From positions 1,549,501 through 1,613,500 of the forward strand of contig NZ_CP053538.1 in NCBI RefSeq assembly GCF_013137895.1: a stretch of DNA of 64,000 bases, read 5' to 3'. This document shows, in pieces, positions 16,117 to 24,965 of the stretch. The stretch comes from Hymenobacter taeanensis (GTDB taxonomy: Bacteria; Bacteroidota; Bacteroidia; Cytophagales; Hymenobacteraceae). Within the stretch, counting starts at the first letter, position 1. Each line of letters starts with the position of its first letter. Both the position numbers and the translations under genes were made by a program. A model generated the notes under the pieces. That model saw nothing but the letters and a program-made list of their open reading frames with translations. It searched no databases and had not been told where the DNA came from.

Positions 16117-17307
16117 ATGAACTTCCCTCTCCTCTCCTCTGCTCCCCTGGCCTCGTGGCGGTGGGCGGTACCAGCCCTGGCGCTTGGCCTGTCACTGGCA
16201 GGATGCAACTCCCCGCAGAACGCCGAATCGGGAGCGGCCGGCAACACCTCTACTACCGATGGCATTTCTGCCGCCGACACAGCCGCTTCTTCTATGGCTA
16301 CCAACGGCCCTGAGGCCATTAAGCCTAGCGGACCAGCTCCGGCCTGGGCGCCCAACATCAGCCCCCAGATGCAAGCCGTAATTGAGAAGCTAGAGAAGCT
16401 GCAGGGCCCCACCCCGCCCGAGAAGCTTCCGGTGGCCGAAGTTCGCAAGGCTCCTTCGCCAGCTGATGCGGCTATGGCCGTGATGGCTGACTTTCACGTG
16501 CAGGCGCCGCCATCGAAGCTGGACACCATGAGCAAAATGATAGCGCCCGGCTTGAAAGCCCGCATCTACACGCCTCAGGGCGCTACCGGTCCGCTGCCCG
16601 TGGTGGTGTACTACCATGGTGGCGGCTGGGTAATTGCCACCATTGATACCTACGATTCGTCGGTGCGGGCGCTGGCAGAGAAGAGTGGAGCCATCTTCGT
16701 GTCGGTGGCCTACCGGCAGGCACCGGAGCACAAGTTCCCTACCGCTCACAACGATGCTTTTACCGCTTACCAATGGGTGCTGAACAACGCGGCCTCCATT
16801 AAAGGCGACCCTAAGCGGGTGGCTGTAGCCGGTGAAAGTGCCGGTGGCAACCTGGCCGCCGCCGTGTGCATGATGGCCCGCGATAAAGGCGTTATGCAGC
16901 CGAAGCACCAGCTGTTGGTGTACCCTATTGCCGGTTACGACTTAAACACGCCTTCTTATCAGAAAAACGCCAACGCCAAGCCCCTGAGCAAGCCCTTTAT
17001 GGCGTGGTTCTTTGATAAGTATCTGCGCACCCCCGCTGATGGTAAAAACCCGCTGATTTCACTGGTTACGGCCCCCAACCTGAAAGGACTGGCTCCCGCC
17101 ACGGTTATTGGTGCGGGCATTGACCCCTTGATGAGCGAAGGCAAAACCTACGCCGACAAGCTACAGGCGGCCGGTATCCCGGTAAAGTACCAGCTGTATG
17201 ACAACGTAACCCACGAGTTTTTCGGCATGGGAGCCGTTGTACCCTCGGCTATGCAGGCAGAGGAGCTGGCGGCTGGTGAGCTGAAGAAATCTTTGATGGC
17301 TCAATAA
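16117..17307 (+). CDS. Esterase/lipase lipoprotein, hormone-sensitive lipase family
   Basis: A 396-residue alpha/beta hydrolase exported as a lipoprotein: the leader ends in LSLAGC, the lipobox. The oxyanion motif is YYHGGGW, the nucleophile Ser lies in VAGESAGGNLAAAV, the acid is Asp in GIDPLMSEG and the His is in NVTHEFFG. This is the bacterial family IV (HSL) arrangement, which usually acts on short-chain esters. A Pro/Ala-rich linker separates the lipid anchor from the enzyme. It is monocistronic, with its own strong terminator. The true substrate is unknown. Confidence 0.9.
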   Translation: MNFPLLSSAPLASWRWAVPALALGLSLAGCNSPQNAESGAAGNTSTTDGISAADTAASSMATNGPEAIKPSGPAPAWAPNISPQMQAVIEKLEKLQGPTPPEKLPVAEVRKAPSPADAAMAVMADFHVQAPPSKLDTMSKMIAPGLKARIYTPQGATGPLPVVVYYHGGGWVIATIDTYDSSVRALAEKSGAIFVSVAYRQAPEHKFPTAHNDAFTAYQWVLNNAASIKGDPKRVAVAGESAGGNLAAAVCMMARDKGVMQPKHQLLVYPIAGYDLNTPSYQKNANAKPLSKPFMAWFFDKYLRTPADGKNPLISLVTAPNLKGLAPATVIGAGIDPLMSEGKTYADKLQAAGIPVKYQLYDNVTHEFFGMGAVVPSAMQAEELAAGELKKSLMAQ

Positions 17308-17327
17308 CCTCCTATCAATTCGTATAG

Positions 17328-17362
17328 AAAAAGCCCTGCCACCTTAGGTGGCAGGGCTTTTT
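17328..17362 (+). terminator. Terminator of the esterase gene
   Basis: AAAAAGCCCTGCCACCT (17328-17344) and its exact complement (17346-17362) form a long stem ending in a T run. It may also act for the opposing BamA-like gene. Confidence 0.9.
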
Positions 17363-17494
17363 TGTGTTAGCAAGTGGCCTAGATGTGAGAGTTAGCAAAA
17401 TCGATAAACCTCTTTTTATGCTAAGTAGAGTCAACGCATCGTGAGTGCTGAGAGCAGAAGAATGGCTGTAGAGACACCTAGTTGTGGCTCGTCG

Positions 17495-19369
17495 CTAAAA
17501 CCGGTTGGTAATACCGAAGTGAATTTTGCCGGAGCCAAGGGCAAACTTCTGCTGCTGGTCGCGGCCGAGGGCGTACACGAACTGGAACTGGCCGGCGGCG
17601 GTCCGGAAGCTCAGGCCGGCTCCTAGGCCAGTAGGTGTATCCTGGCGGGTTTCAGTAGTGATGTCGCGCCGCAGCCAGGCCTGATCCGCAAAGACGAACA
17701 CGTAGGAATCGGGGCTGGTAAACTGCCGGAACTCGGCGGTGCCGATGGCGTACTGGCTGGCGTAATAATTCAGCTCATTGAAGCCGCGCAACGTGGCTAG
17801 GCCACCCAGCCGGAACAGGTCGTTCAGAAACAGCCGTTGATTAAGCAAGGCCTCACCCCGCACCCGCGTAAACAGCACCCCGTTGCGGCCCACCCGGAAA
17901 TAACATTCTACGCGCGCCCCCAGACTGATTTGCGTGGAGCGTAAGGGTACCGTCTGGTAAAGCTGCTCCTGCAGATCGGGGTTCCGACTAATACGCTTGG
18001 TGCCAACTGCCCCGTGGCCACTGGCTAGCATCCCGCGCCGCGGCAGGTACGGGTCGTCGAGGGTGTTCCAGGCGTAGTCAACGCCATAAGAGTTAAACTC
18101 AGAGTCAATGTTTTCCGGCAGGCTGGCGGTGTATACCGATAGGGCTGCGGAGTCGCCCAACAGGCGGGAGCTACGGCGCTCCGTGAAGAAGGCCACTCGC
18201 CCCGCGTGGGCCGTGGGGTAGGTAACCTGCAGGCGCGGCCGCACCGTCAGAAACTGGTCGTTCTGCTTGAGCAGGTTAAAGGTGCCACCTACCTCCAGGG
18301 GCGTCCCGAAAAAGCTGGGGTGCACGTACTGGGCATCGAGGAGCTGGGAGGTGGCATCGAGCTTGCGCCACTGCAACCCAATGCCCTTGCCGCCGCCCTT
18401 AATGTTGCGCAGGTTGAGGGTAACGTCGCCGGTAATCTGCACTTTCCTCTGGCCTACGCCGGGGTTGGCATTGGGTAGCACGCCCACTATGGCATCAAAC
18501 TGGCTGGAGGCTCGGTCTTCCAGCAGCAAGTACACCCGCGCCTTACCCAAAGCAAACCGCACTTCGGGTTCAGCTTTCAGCTGCAGGTAAGGAAGCTGCC
18601 GAAGCCGGCGCGCAGCCTCCTGAATTTTCTCCTGACTATAAGGCTGCCCCGGAAAAATCTGCAGGTAGCGCGTGAGAAAGCCCACCCGCGTTTTGGTCTT
18701 GCCCACAATCTGAATAGAATCGAAGACCACGGCCGGGCCCCGCTGCAACACTATGCGGCCCGCCACCTCTGCACCATTCAGCTCCAGAGAGTCGAGGGTG
18801 ACGGTGGCGAAGGGAAAACCCTGGTTTTCGGCTTCGTGCAGGATGTTTTCCTGGAGCTGGGCCCATTCTTTTGGCTGGAAGGGCTGGCCCCGGAACAGCT
18901 TTTCGCGGTAGCCGGCCCGGGTCATGAGACCGTCGCCGAGGTTGCCGTTGCGCAACTGGGCCCACTGAAACTTCTCGCCCACGTACAGGCGCACCCGCAA
19001 AGAGTCGTGCCCCCAGCGCATTTCATCAGCCGAGGCCGTGAGGAAAGCATCGCCCTGCAAGGCCAGCAGCAAATTGCGCAGCTCCCGCACGGCCGCGGCC
19101 GAGTCAGGCAGCACTCGCCGGTAGCGGTAGCGCCGCACCAGGGGCTGGTCTTCGGCTTCTACCTGCAGCGCCAGCGTTACGGGCCTCCGGGCCGGCAGTA
19201 CCCGCCGCTCCGCGGCTGAGTCAGGCCGCTGGACTGGCCTAGCGGGAGCTGGCGGCGTTTGCAGGGCGGGCTGCGTTAGTGTGTTGGGGAGAGTTTGCGC
19301 GCGCACTGCTCCTAGGTCACTCAACAGCCACCAGCAAAGCAGACCAAGAAAGAGAAGGCGGGCGTACAT
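17495..19369 (-). CDS. BamA/TamA-family outer-membrane protein
   Basis: A 624-residue outer-membrane protein of the Omp85/D15 superfamily. A signal peptide (LLFLGLLCWWLLSDLGAVRA) is followed by a Pro/Arg-rich linker, two or three POTRA-like domains up to about residue 300 (GPAVVFDSIQIVGKTKTR is a typical POTRA strand), and a C-terminal barrel with alternating aromatic residues that ends in Phe (GKIHFGITNRF). Family members insert or secrete proteins across the outer membrane. It is shorter than BamA, so TamA-like or a lineage-specific paralog is more likely. The start at 19369 is chosen because it places the signal peptide first; a frame start at 19456 adds 29 unlikely residues. Confidence 0.82.
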   Translation of the reverse strand: MYARLLFLGLLCWWLLSDLGAVRAQTLPNTLTQPALQTPPAPARPVQRPDSAAERRVLPARRPVTLALQVEAEDQPLVRRYRYRRVLPDSAAAVRELRNLLLALQGDAFLTASADEMRWGHDSLRVRLYVGEKFQWAQLRNGNLGDGLMTRAGYREKLFRGQPFQPKEWAQLQENILHEAENQGFPFATVTLDSLELNGAEVAGRIVLQRGPAVVFDSIQIVGKTKTRVGFLTRYLQIFPGQPYSQEKIQEAARRLRQLPYLQLKAEPEVRFALGKARVYLLLEDRASSQFDAIVGVLPNANPGVGQRKVQITGDVTLNLRNIKGGGKGIGLQWRKLDATSQLLDAQYVHPSFFGTPLEVGGTFNLLKQNDQFLTVRPRLQVTYPTAHAGRVAFFTERRSSRLLGDSAALSVYTASLPENIDSEFNSYGVDYAWNTLDDPYLPRRGMLASGHGAVGTKRISRNPDLQEQLYQTVPLRSTQISLGARVECYFRVGRNGVLFTRVRGEALLNQRLFLNDLFRLGGLATLRGFNELNYYASQYAIGTAEFRQFTSPDSYVFVFADQAWLRRDITTETRQDTPTGLGAGLSFRTAAGQFQFVYALGRDQQQKFALGSGKIHFGITNRF

Positions 19370-19539
19370 TTGGGAACTGAAACGCAGAAACGCGCTTTTA
19401 ATTTCCCGAAAGTACGCCAGAGTACAGTTGGCCTTCTTTCCCATCGGCCAGAGCACTTTTTCTGGCGCACCTTGTTCGGCCTTGCCCTGTTAGTAGAGCG
19501 TCTGCCACCAGGCCAGGCCACTCCTTTGCTGTTTCCCTC

Positions 19540-20682
19540 ATGTCCGGCCTCTACCTTCATATTCCCTTCTGCAAACAAGCCTGCCACTACTGCGACTTCC
19601 ACTTCAGCACCTCCATGGCGCTGAAGAGCCGTTTTGTGGAGGCGCTGGTGCGGGAAATGGAGCTGCGCCGCGACTACCTCGGTCCGGCCCCGCAGCTTTC
19701 TACCATTTACTTCGGAGGCGGCACGCCTTCCCTGCTGACTGCGCCCGAGCTCGACACGATTTTTGAGGCCATTCACCGGAATTTCTCCGTAGCCCCCGAT
19801 GCCGAAATCACCCTGGAGGCTAACCCCGACGACCTTACGGCCCTGAAGCTGCGGGAGCTGGCGGCCTCGCCGGTTAACCGCCTGAGCATCGGCCTGCAAA
19901 CCTTCCACGAGCCCCACCTGCGCCGGATGAACCGGGCCCACTCCGCGGAGGAGTCGCGGGCCTGCGTGGAATGGGCGCAGGACGCGGGCTTCGAGAACAT
20001 TTCCGTGGACCTGATTTATGGGGTGCCAGCTGAAGGCCACGACATCTGGGAGCGGGATATGGAAATTGCTTTCGGGTTGGGCGTTCCGCATATGTCCTGC
20101 TACGCCCTCACCATTGAGCCCGACACGGTATTTGGGCGGCAACTGAAGAAGGGCAAGTTTCTGGCGGCCCCCGAGGAGTTTGTGGCCCATCAGTTTGAAC
20201 GGCTGCTCCAAGAAATACACCGCCACGGTTACCAGCAGTACGAAATCAGCAACTTCTGCCAGCCCGGCCGCGAGTCGCGCCACAACTCAGCCTATTGGCG
20301 CGGGGTGCCTTACCTGGGCCTGGGCCCCAGCGCCCACTCCTTCAACGGGCCTAGCCGCCAGTACACCGTGGCCAACAACCCGCAGTACGTGCAGGCCATC
20401 CTCGACCGCGCCGAGGTGCCCGCCACTATAGAGCAACTCTCCCCCACCGACCGCGCCAACGAGTACCTCATGACCAGCCTGCGCACCGCCCAGGGCTGCG
20501 ACCTAGGCCACCTTCGCGACACCCTCGGCGTAGACCTGCTGGGCCCGCGGGCCGCCTACCTACAGGAGCTGCAACGCGCCGGCTGGGCCACACTCAGCCC
20601 CCAGCATGTGCTCCTCCTCACCGACCAAGGCAAGCTGCTGGCCGACCAGATTACGCTGGAGCTTTTTCAGGAAGAGCAGTAA
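19540..20682 (+). CDS. hemW: HemW, radical-SAM heme chaperone
   Basis: A 380-residue radical SAM protein with the cluster motif CKQACHYCDF right after LYLHIPF, as in HemW and coproporphyrinogen dehydrogenase. Other family signatures are YFGGGTPSLL, ITLEANPDDLT and ISVDLIYGVPAEG, with the HemW C-terminal domain from about residue 290. HemW inserts heme into respiratory enzymes. The Cys following CxxxCxxC in HemN is Phe here (CDFHF), as in HemW. It is divergent from the BamA-like gene, with about 170 bases between the starts. Confidence 0.9.
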   Translation: MSGLYLHIPFCKQACHYCDFHFSTSMALKSRFVEALVREMELRRDYLGPAPQLSTIYFGGGTPSLLTAPELDTIFEAIHRNFSVAPDAEITLEANPDDLTALKLRELAASPVNRLSIGLQTFHEPHLRRMNRAHSAEESRACVEWAQDAGFENISVDLIYGVPAEGHDIWERDMEIAFGLGVPHMSCYALTIEPDTVFGRQLKKGKFLAAPEEFVAHQFERLLQEIHRHGYQQYEISNFCQPGRESRHNSAYWRGVPYLGLGPSAHSFNGPSRQYTVANNPQYVQAILDRAEVPATIEQLSPTDRANEYLMTSLRTAQGCDLGHLRDTLGVDLLGPRAAYLQELQRAGWATLSPQHVLLLTDQGKLLADQITLELFQEEQ

Positions 20683-20801
20683 CGCAGCTCAGCTCGGCTG
20701 TTTGGCAACTAGCGTGCGGCTACTCAGCTAGTTAGGGCGCGTCAGCGCATTTTTACCGGAATAAGGCCTATTTGCCGCGCCAAAAGTCCTAATTTCCCTT
20801 T

Positions 20802-20866
20802 CCCATTTCAGGCTGGAGCAGCCACAGCCGAGTGCAGGCGCTGGCTATTCCTGCGCCTGAAATGGG
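20802..20866. repeat. Inverted repeat between hemW and the acidic protein gene
   Basis: CCCATTTCAGGC (20802-20813) is repeated exactly in reverse complement at 20855-20866 with a 41-base loop. No T tract follows; its function is unclear. Confidence 0.7.
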
Positions 20867-20902
20867 CAGACTTTTAGCGTATGCTGCAACTTTAGTGCTG
20901 GT

Positions 20903-21409
20903 ATGAGAAGACTTATTGATGCCCTCGCCGACGACACCGATTTCTTCATCGAGCAGGTGCAGGTTACGGCTATTGTTTTTGACACATCCGACGACGTAAC
21001 TATCTGGGCTACCACCCTTTTTGACCAGGAGCTTCACTTTTTTCACCTGGGCCTCCCCTTCCAGCAGCTTGATCTGCTGATCAGGCTGGCCGGCCCCCGA
21101 GCCGAAGCCGTGCAGGAAGACGTGGCCGATGCGCTGGCCACCGTAACCGAGTGGCCCTGCCTGCTGGAGTACAGCAGTGAGGAAAGCCAGCCCGTACTGC
21201 TGCCTAACGTGGCCCTCAAGCTCTCCTGCACCTACCCCGCCGATGGCCCCTTCGGCGACGAAGATGAAGACGGCGAAGAGGGCGAAGATGAAGACGACAC
21301 CTTCGACATCAGTCTGAACGCCGAAACCGAAGACCCCGAAGAATACGAATCCGACCAGCCCCACAACATCTTCTACCTGGAAGGAGTATTCCTGCGCATT
21401 GAACCGTGA
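20903..21409 (+). CDS. Acidic hypothetical protein
   Basis: A 168-residue protein of unknown family. The N-terminal 115 residues have a mixed alpha/beta pattern (MRRLIDALADDTDFFIEQVQ; VTIWATTLFDQELHFFHLGL). It is followed by an Asp/Glu-rich run of about 40 residues (DEDEDGEEGEDEDDTFD) and a short hydrophobic C-terminus. There is no signal peptide. The acidic run is probably disordered. It stands alone between an inverted repeat and the first MITE-like repeat. Confidence 0.75.
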   Translation: MRRLIDALADDTDFFIEQVQVTAIVFDTSDDVTIWATTLFDQELHFFHLGLPFQQLDLLIRLAGPRAEAVQEDVADALATVTEWPCLLEYSSEESQPVLLPNVALKLSCTYPADGPFGDEDEDGEEGEDEDDTFDISLNAETEDPEEYESDQPHNIFYLEGVFLRIEP

Positions 21410-21523
21410 GTAAGGTGACGAATTGATGAAGTGATAAGGTAGCAGGTTAAATGGCACGTCATCCTGAGCTTGCGGATAGTCTTGTCACCCTAGCACAACG
21501 ACTCAGACCAGCTTAAAGGAGCA

Positions 21524-21634
21524 CCATGCTTGATCTGGCGTCCGCGCAGTCGACGCATTTCTTCCTCTGGCTGACTCAACTGGCCTAGGCCTCTGCAACG
21601 AAGCGGTAGTGCTACTTCGGCCAGTTCACCATAA
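21524..21634. repeat. MITE-like palindromic repeat, copy 1
   Basis: Shares the block TGATCTGGCGTCCGCGCAG with copy 2 at 22454-22584, followed by a GCAT..CT block, a loop with ACTGGCCTAGG, then AACGAAGCGGTAG. The right arm is more decayed than in copy 2. It fills most of the 288-base gap before the hydrolase gene. Confidence 0.75.
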
Positions 21635-21697
21635 CGAGCTTTCTTATCTCATCACGGTTTACCTCATCACCTAATCACTCTTCCCCCTCATTCACCG

Positions 21698-22381
21698 ATG
21701 ATCTACCTCATTCCTGGCTTGGGGGCCGACGAGCGGATTTTCCGGAACCTGCAGCCTCTGCTGCAGCACAAGAGCCAGGTGGTGCTTTGGCTTACACCCG
21801 AGCCGGATGAGACCTTGCCCCACTACGCGGCCCGTATGTCGGCCAAAATTCCGGCGGGGCAGGTGGGGTTGTTGGTGGGCGTGTCGTTCGGTGGAATGGT
21901 GGCCCTGGAAATCACGCGGATGCGGCCGGAGCTGCGCACGGTGCTCATTTCCAGCATCCCCGACTCTAGCTGCCTGCCGCCGCTGCTGCGCCTGATTCGG
22001 GCTACGGGCGTGTACCACTTGGTGCCGCCCCGGCTGCTAAAGCTGTTCCCAAGGGCGGGGCAGTGGTACTTTGGGGTAAAGAACCAGGAGTACCCACTGT
22101 TCAAGGAAATTCTGCGCGACATGGAGCCCGTGTATACTAAGTGGGCCATCAACCGCCTCATGCACTGGGACAGCACCAACGCCGGCACCAGCATTCAGAT
22201 CCTGGGCACCCACGACTGGGTATTTCCGCCCGGCCCTACGCCCGTTGAGTACCTCATCCGGGGCGGCGGCCACTTCATGGTTATCAGCCACGCCCCAGAA
22301 ATTGCCGCCATCCTGAATAAGCTAGCAGCTGAGTTTGAGCATACAGCCAAGCTCACAAACGCTACCTCCTCGCATTCATAA
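21698..22381 (+). CDS. Alpha/beta hydrolase
   Basis: A 227-residue cytosolic alpha/beta hydrolase with a complete triad by motif: Ser in LVGVSFGGMVALE, Asp in LGTHDWVFPP and His in RGGGHFMV. It begins MIYLIPGLGADERIFRNL, where GLGAD forms the oxyanion region. There is no signal peptide. The substrate cannot be told from sequence. It lies between two copies of the MITE-like repeat, which probably act as transcript ends or spacers here. Confidence 0.85.
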   Translation: MIYLIPGLGADERIFRNLQPLLQHKSQVVLWLTPEPDETLPHYAARMSAKIPAGQVGLLVGVSFGGMVALEITRMRPELRTVLISSIPDSSCLPPLLRLIRATGVYHLVPPRLLKLFPRAGQWYFGVKNQEYPLFKEILRDMEPVYTKWAINRLMHWDSTNAGTSIQILGTHDWVFPPGPTPVEYLIRGGGHFMVISHAPEIAAILNKLAAEFEHTAKLTNATSSHS

Positions 22382-22453
22382 TAGCTTAGCCCCCTGCCCC
22401 ACACAAAGGTTCCTCAGACTGAGCAGTCTACCCAACAGCCTGTTCACTTAGGG

Positions 22454-22584
22454 CGTTGTGCTTGATCTGGCGTCCGCGCAGACGAAGCATCTCTACCTCT
22501 GGCTAACTACTTACTGGCCTAGAATATCAGCAACGAAGCGGTAGAGACGCGTTGACTGCGCGGACGCTAGATGAGGCATGACGT
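22454..22584. repeat. MITE-like palindromic repeat, copy 2 (best preserved)
   Basis: The two arms of about 45 bases are imperfect reverse complements: GTCCGCGCAG with CTGCGCGGAC, and CATCTCTACC with GGTAGAGACG. The loop carries ACTGGCCTAG. The same blocks occur in copies 1 and 3. Confidence 0.82.
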
Positions 22585-22629
22585 TCTTTGTGGCCTTACC
22601 CCTCCTGGTTTCACGCATCCCTTCCCCAC

Positions 22630-23397
22630 ATGTTCGCTACTTATCCGTACCACGGCCGCACCTTTTCCTTCAACCCACAAGCTCCACTGGATATTTCTCT
22701 GCCTTTGGCGCCGGGCGAGAATCAGGTTAACTGCTTCTGGGCCGAGCCGGTGCAGTTTGATGTGATTCGGGTGGGCAGCTTCGTGGGCAGTGTGGCGGAT
22801 GGCGGCAGCACTAACTATAAGCGCGTGCACGTGACGCCCCATGGCAATGGCACCCACACCGAGTGCTACGGCCATATCTCCGCTGAGCCGCATGCCACGC
22901 TCAACCGTTGCCTGCGCCGCTTCCTGTTTGTGGCGCGGCTGGTTTCGGTGCAGCCCCGCCCCCAACCCAACGGCGACCAGGTAGTGATGCTGGAAGATGT
23001 ACGGCGAGAGCTGGTAGGCGGCCCCGCTGCTGCCGTTCGTCCCGAGGCCATTATTCTGCGGACCCTACCCAACCACAAAGCCAAGCGCACTCGCCACTAC
23101 TCCGGCACCAACCCCACCTACCTGGAGCCCGCGCTAGGCCAGTACTTAGCGGAGCAGCACGTTGAACATTTGTTGTTGGACCTGCCCAGCGTAGACCGCG
23201 AAGAGGATGGTGGGGAGCTACGGGCCCACCACGGCTTCTGGCAGTACCCTCACGCCACGCGCCACGCTGCTACCATCACGGAGCTCATCTTCGTGCCCGA
23301 TGAGCTTGAGGACGGCCTATACCTGCTTAATCTGCAGGTTACCAGCCTCGAGCTGGATGCCAGCCCCAGCAAACCAGTGCTCTACGCCCTAACCTAA
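22630..23397 (+). CDS. Cyclase/kynurenine formamidase-like metal hydrolase
   Basis: A 255-residue protein of the cyclase family (kynurenine formamidase fold). The metal-binding motif appears as HGNGTHTECYGH, with a later acidic/His stretch LLDLPSVDRE and HHGFWQYP. Family members hydrolyse N-formylkynurenine or isatin-type amides; the actual substrate is not clear. An upstream TTG-started frame at 22588 would begin just outside the repeat; the ATG at 22630 (MFATYPYHGRTFSFN) gives a normal N-terminus. Confidence 0.8.
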   Translation: MFATYPYHGRTFSFNPQAPLDISLPLAPGENQVNCFWAEPVQFDVIRVGSFVGSVADGGSTNYKRVHVTPHGNGTHTECYGHISAEPHATLNRCLRRFLFVARLVSVQPRPQPNGDQVVMLEDVRRELVGGPAAAVRPEAIILRTLPNHKAKRTRHYSGTNPTYLEPALGQYLAEQHVEHLLLDLPSVDREEDGGELRAHHGFWQYPHATRHAATITELIFVPDELEDGLYLLNLQVTSLELDASPSKPVLYALT

Positions 23398-23432
23398 GTA
23401 CCGTACCAAGAGTGCTTAGGCAGTAAAAAGAA

Positions 23433-23533
23433 CATCATGCTTTATCTGGCGTCCGCTTGCCTAAGCATCTCTACCGGAGCTAGTCAAAGTAAGTTAGCCA
23501 GCGGTAGAAATGCCTGGGCAAGCTCACCATGAC
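23433..23533. repeat. MITE-like palindromic repeat, copy 3
   Basis: Contains TATCTGGCGTCCGC, AAGCATCTCTACCGG and, in the right arm, AGCGGTAGAAATGCC and GGGCAAGCTCACCATGAC. The arms pair as in copy 2, but with a CTTGCC version of the outer block. The remaining 180 bases before the rpmA terminator hold no gene. Confidence 0.75.
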
Positions 23534-23719
23534 CGGCAGATGTATACCAGGTTACTTTTTGGCCAACTACTTAAAGTCATTGACAGGTAGCACGCAATGC
23601 TCGTCAGGCCCCCCCTCTCCCTGGGGCAATGCGCATCAAGCATTTGCGGGGGCCGGGGGGTGAGGTGCCTCCACCAGCACGAAGCCATTTAAAGAACCGC
23701 TCCAGGCCACTCAAATGCA

Positions 23720-23751
23720 AAAAGGGACTGCCCTCGCGAGCAGTCCCTTTT
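23720..23751 (-). terminator. Terminator of the rplU-rpmA operon
   Basis: AAAAGGGACTGC (23720-23731) and GCAGTCCCTTTT (23740-23751) form a perfect stem with T runs on both strands. Confidence 0.9.
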
Positions 23752-23781
23752 CACTATTTCTAACTCTGGAGTTACCGAGAG

Positions 23782-24099
23782 TTATGCGTTGTCGTGTGCT
23801 TCAGCAGAGGCCGTAGCCGACGTGTGTACTTCAGCAGCTTCTACTACACCGGGAACTACCGATACGAACGAACGGTCTTTGCGGCCCTTGCGGAACTGCA
23901 CTGTGCCGTCGATCATAGCGAACAGGGTGTGGTCTTTGCCGATACCCACGTTCTGACCGGGGTGGTGCTTAGTGCCACGCTGACGAACGATAATGTTGCC
24001 AGCGATGATGCCCTGACCACCGAAAATTTTCACGCCGAGACGCTTGGAATGCGATTCACGACCGTTGTTGGAGCTACCTACGCCTTTCTTGTGTGCCAT
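23782..24099 (-). CDS. rpmA: Ribosomal protein bL27
   Basis: A 105-residue protein with the bL27 N-terminus [20 protein letters not shown] and the core [18 protein letters not shown]. bL27 reaches the peptidyl-transferase centre of the large subunit; its start is direct, with no cleavable leader of the Firmicutes kind. The C-terminus has an extra Ala/Ser/Glu-rich tail of about 20 residues ([15 protein letters not shown]) beyond the usual 85. It is cotranscribed behind rplU. Confidence 0.98.
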   Translation of the reverse strand: MAHKKGVGSSNNGRESHSKRLGVKIFGGQGIIAGNIIVRQRGTKHHPGQNVGIGKDHTLFAMIDGTVQFRKGRKDRSFVSVVPGVVEAAEVHTSATASAEAHDNA

Positions 24100-24195
24100 G
24101 GTATTGTTGAGTTGAGAGTAGTTGGTTGCCGGCTGCCAGGATCAAAGCCGAATTCTACTGAACTGGCCACTGGCAACACAAAACAGGCAACTCAA

Positions 24196-24501
24196 TTACC
24201 CAATAGTGTTGATCATTACTTTGGTGAACTGCTGACGGTGGCCGTTCAGCTTCTTGTAGCCCTTACGGCGCTTCTTCTTGAACACCAGAACCTTATCACC
24301 CTTTACGTGGGCCAGAATGGTTCCGGTTACAGTTACGTCCAGCAGCGGAGCTCCAATGGTAACGGTTCCGTTATCATCGGTGAGGAGGGCTTTACCCAGC
24401 TCTACGCTGTCGCCGACGTTGCCAGCCAGCTTGTGGGCGTATACAAATTTATTGGCTTCGACCTTGGTCTGCTTCCCGGCTATGTTGACAATTGCGTACA
24501 T
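24196..24501 (-). CDS. rplU: Ribosomal protein bL21
   Basis: A 101-residue protein with the full bL21 pattern: MYAIVNIAGKQTKVEANKFV, then VTVTGTILAHVKGDKVLVFK and KKRRKGYKKLNGHRQQFT. First gene of the rplU-rpmA pair, which is conserved in bacteria. A Bacteroidota-type promoter lies just upstream, and nrdB is divergent. Confidence 0.98.
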   Translation of the reverse strand: MYAIVNIAGKQTKVEANKFVYAHKLAGNVGDSVELGKALLTDDNGTVTIGAPLLDVTVTGTILAHVKGDKVLVFKKKRRKGYKKLNGHRQQFTKVMINTIG

Positions 24502-24533
24502 CGGCGTCTTCGCGGTTTCTGAAAAATGGAAGG

Positions 24534-24565
24534 CAAAAGTAGAAGGATGATTTTACAAATCCAAA
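24534..24565 (-). promoter_or_regulatory. rplU promoter, TTTG-N20-TACTTTTG
   Basis: On the minus strand TTTG (complement of 24562-24565) is followed after 20 bases by TACTTTTG (complement of 24534-24541). This matches the primary sigma factor consensus of Bacteroidota and would start transcription some 25 bases before the rplU ATG. Confidence 0.75.
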
Positions 24566-24656
24566 CCTAACTCATTAAACATCATCGCCCCTGCCCTTCT
24601 GAGCTCCTGTAGGCCTATATGCAGGAACGCGCCAGCGTACACGCGAATAGCATATT

Positions 24657-24696
24657 TGTGGATAACCAAGATTGTCCACACATCAAATGTGGATAA
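24657..24696. promoter_or_regulatory. Cluster of three DnaA-box-like sites before nrdB
   Basis: TGTGGATAA at 24657-24665 and 24688-24696 are exact reverse complements of the DnaA box TTATCCACA. TTGTCCACA at 24672-24680 differs by one base. They lie in the 464-base gap between rplU and nrdB. DnaA is known to control the nrd operon of E. coli, so a similar link of dNTP supply to replication initiation is plausible. A minor origin role is less likely with only three boxes. Confidence 0.7.
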
Positions 24697-24835
24697 CTTT
24701 TATAAAGCTGGACTTATTCCAGGATATTCTGGCACCTTGAATTGTCGCGCTCAATCAGCAGTGGCCTAGCGGCATACACAAAAATTAACACACAAAAAAC
24801 GCTACCGCTGAGCCGACCTTCCCAAAAGTCAGGGT

Positions 24836-24843
24836 TATCTTTG
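24836..24843 (+). promoter_or_regulatory. Candidate -7 element for nrdB
   Basis: TATCTTTG fits TAnnTTTG and lies 123 bases before the nrdB start. A matching -33 TTTG is not seen at the usual distance, so the call is tentative. Confidence 0.4.
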
Positions 24844-24965
24844 GCTTCCTGACCCGCCTGCGTTTCTGGCAATGCCTTTGAACAATCCCGGCGTGGCCAG
24901 AGTTAGGACCCCGCCCCCACGCCTGGTGGGTTTTGCTACTACTACTCACTTTCTATCCTGCTGCC

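Noticed and set aside
19321..20283. 320-codon minus-strand frame covering the start of hemW and the BamA-like promoter region
   Set aside because: It would overlap two well-supported genes and has no family signature.
20802..20866. Rho-independent terminator for hemW
   Set aside because: The stem is perfect, but the loop is long (41 bases) and no T tract follows, and it lies 120 bases after the stop; kept only as an inverted repeat.
24657..24696. Chromosomal origin (oriC) at the DnaA-box cluster
   Set aside because: Only three boxes, no dnaA, dnaN or gidA-type neighbour, and no clear unwinding element with repeats; regulation of nrdB is the simpler reading.
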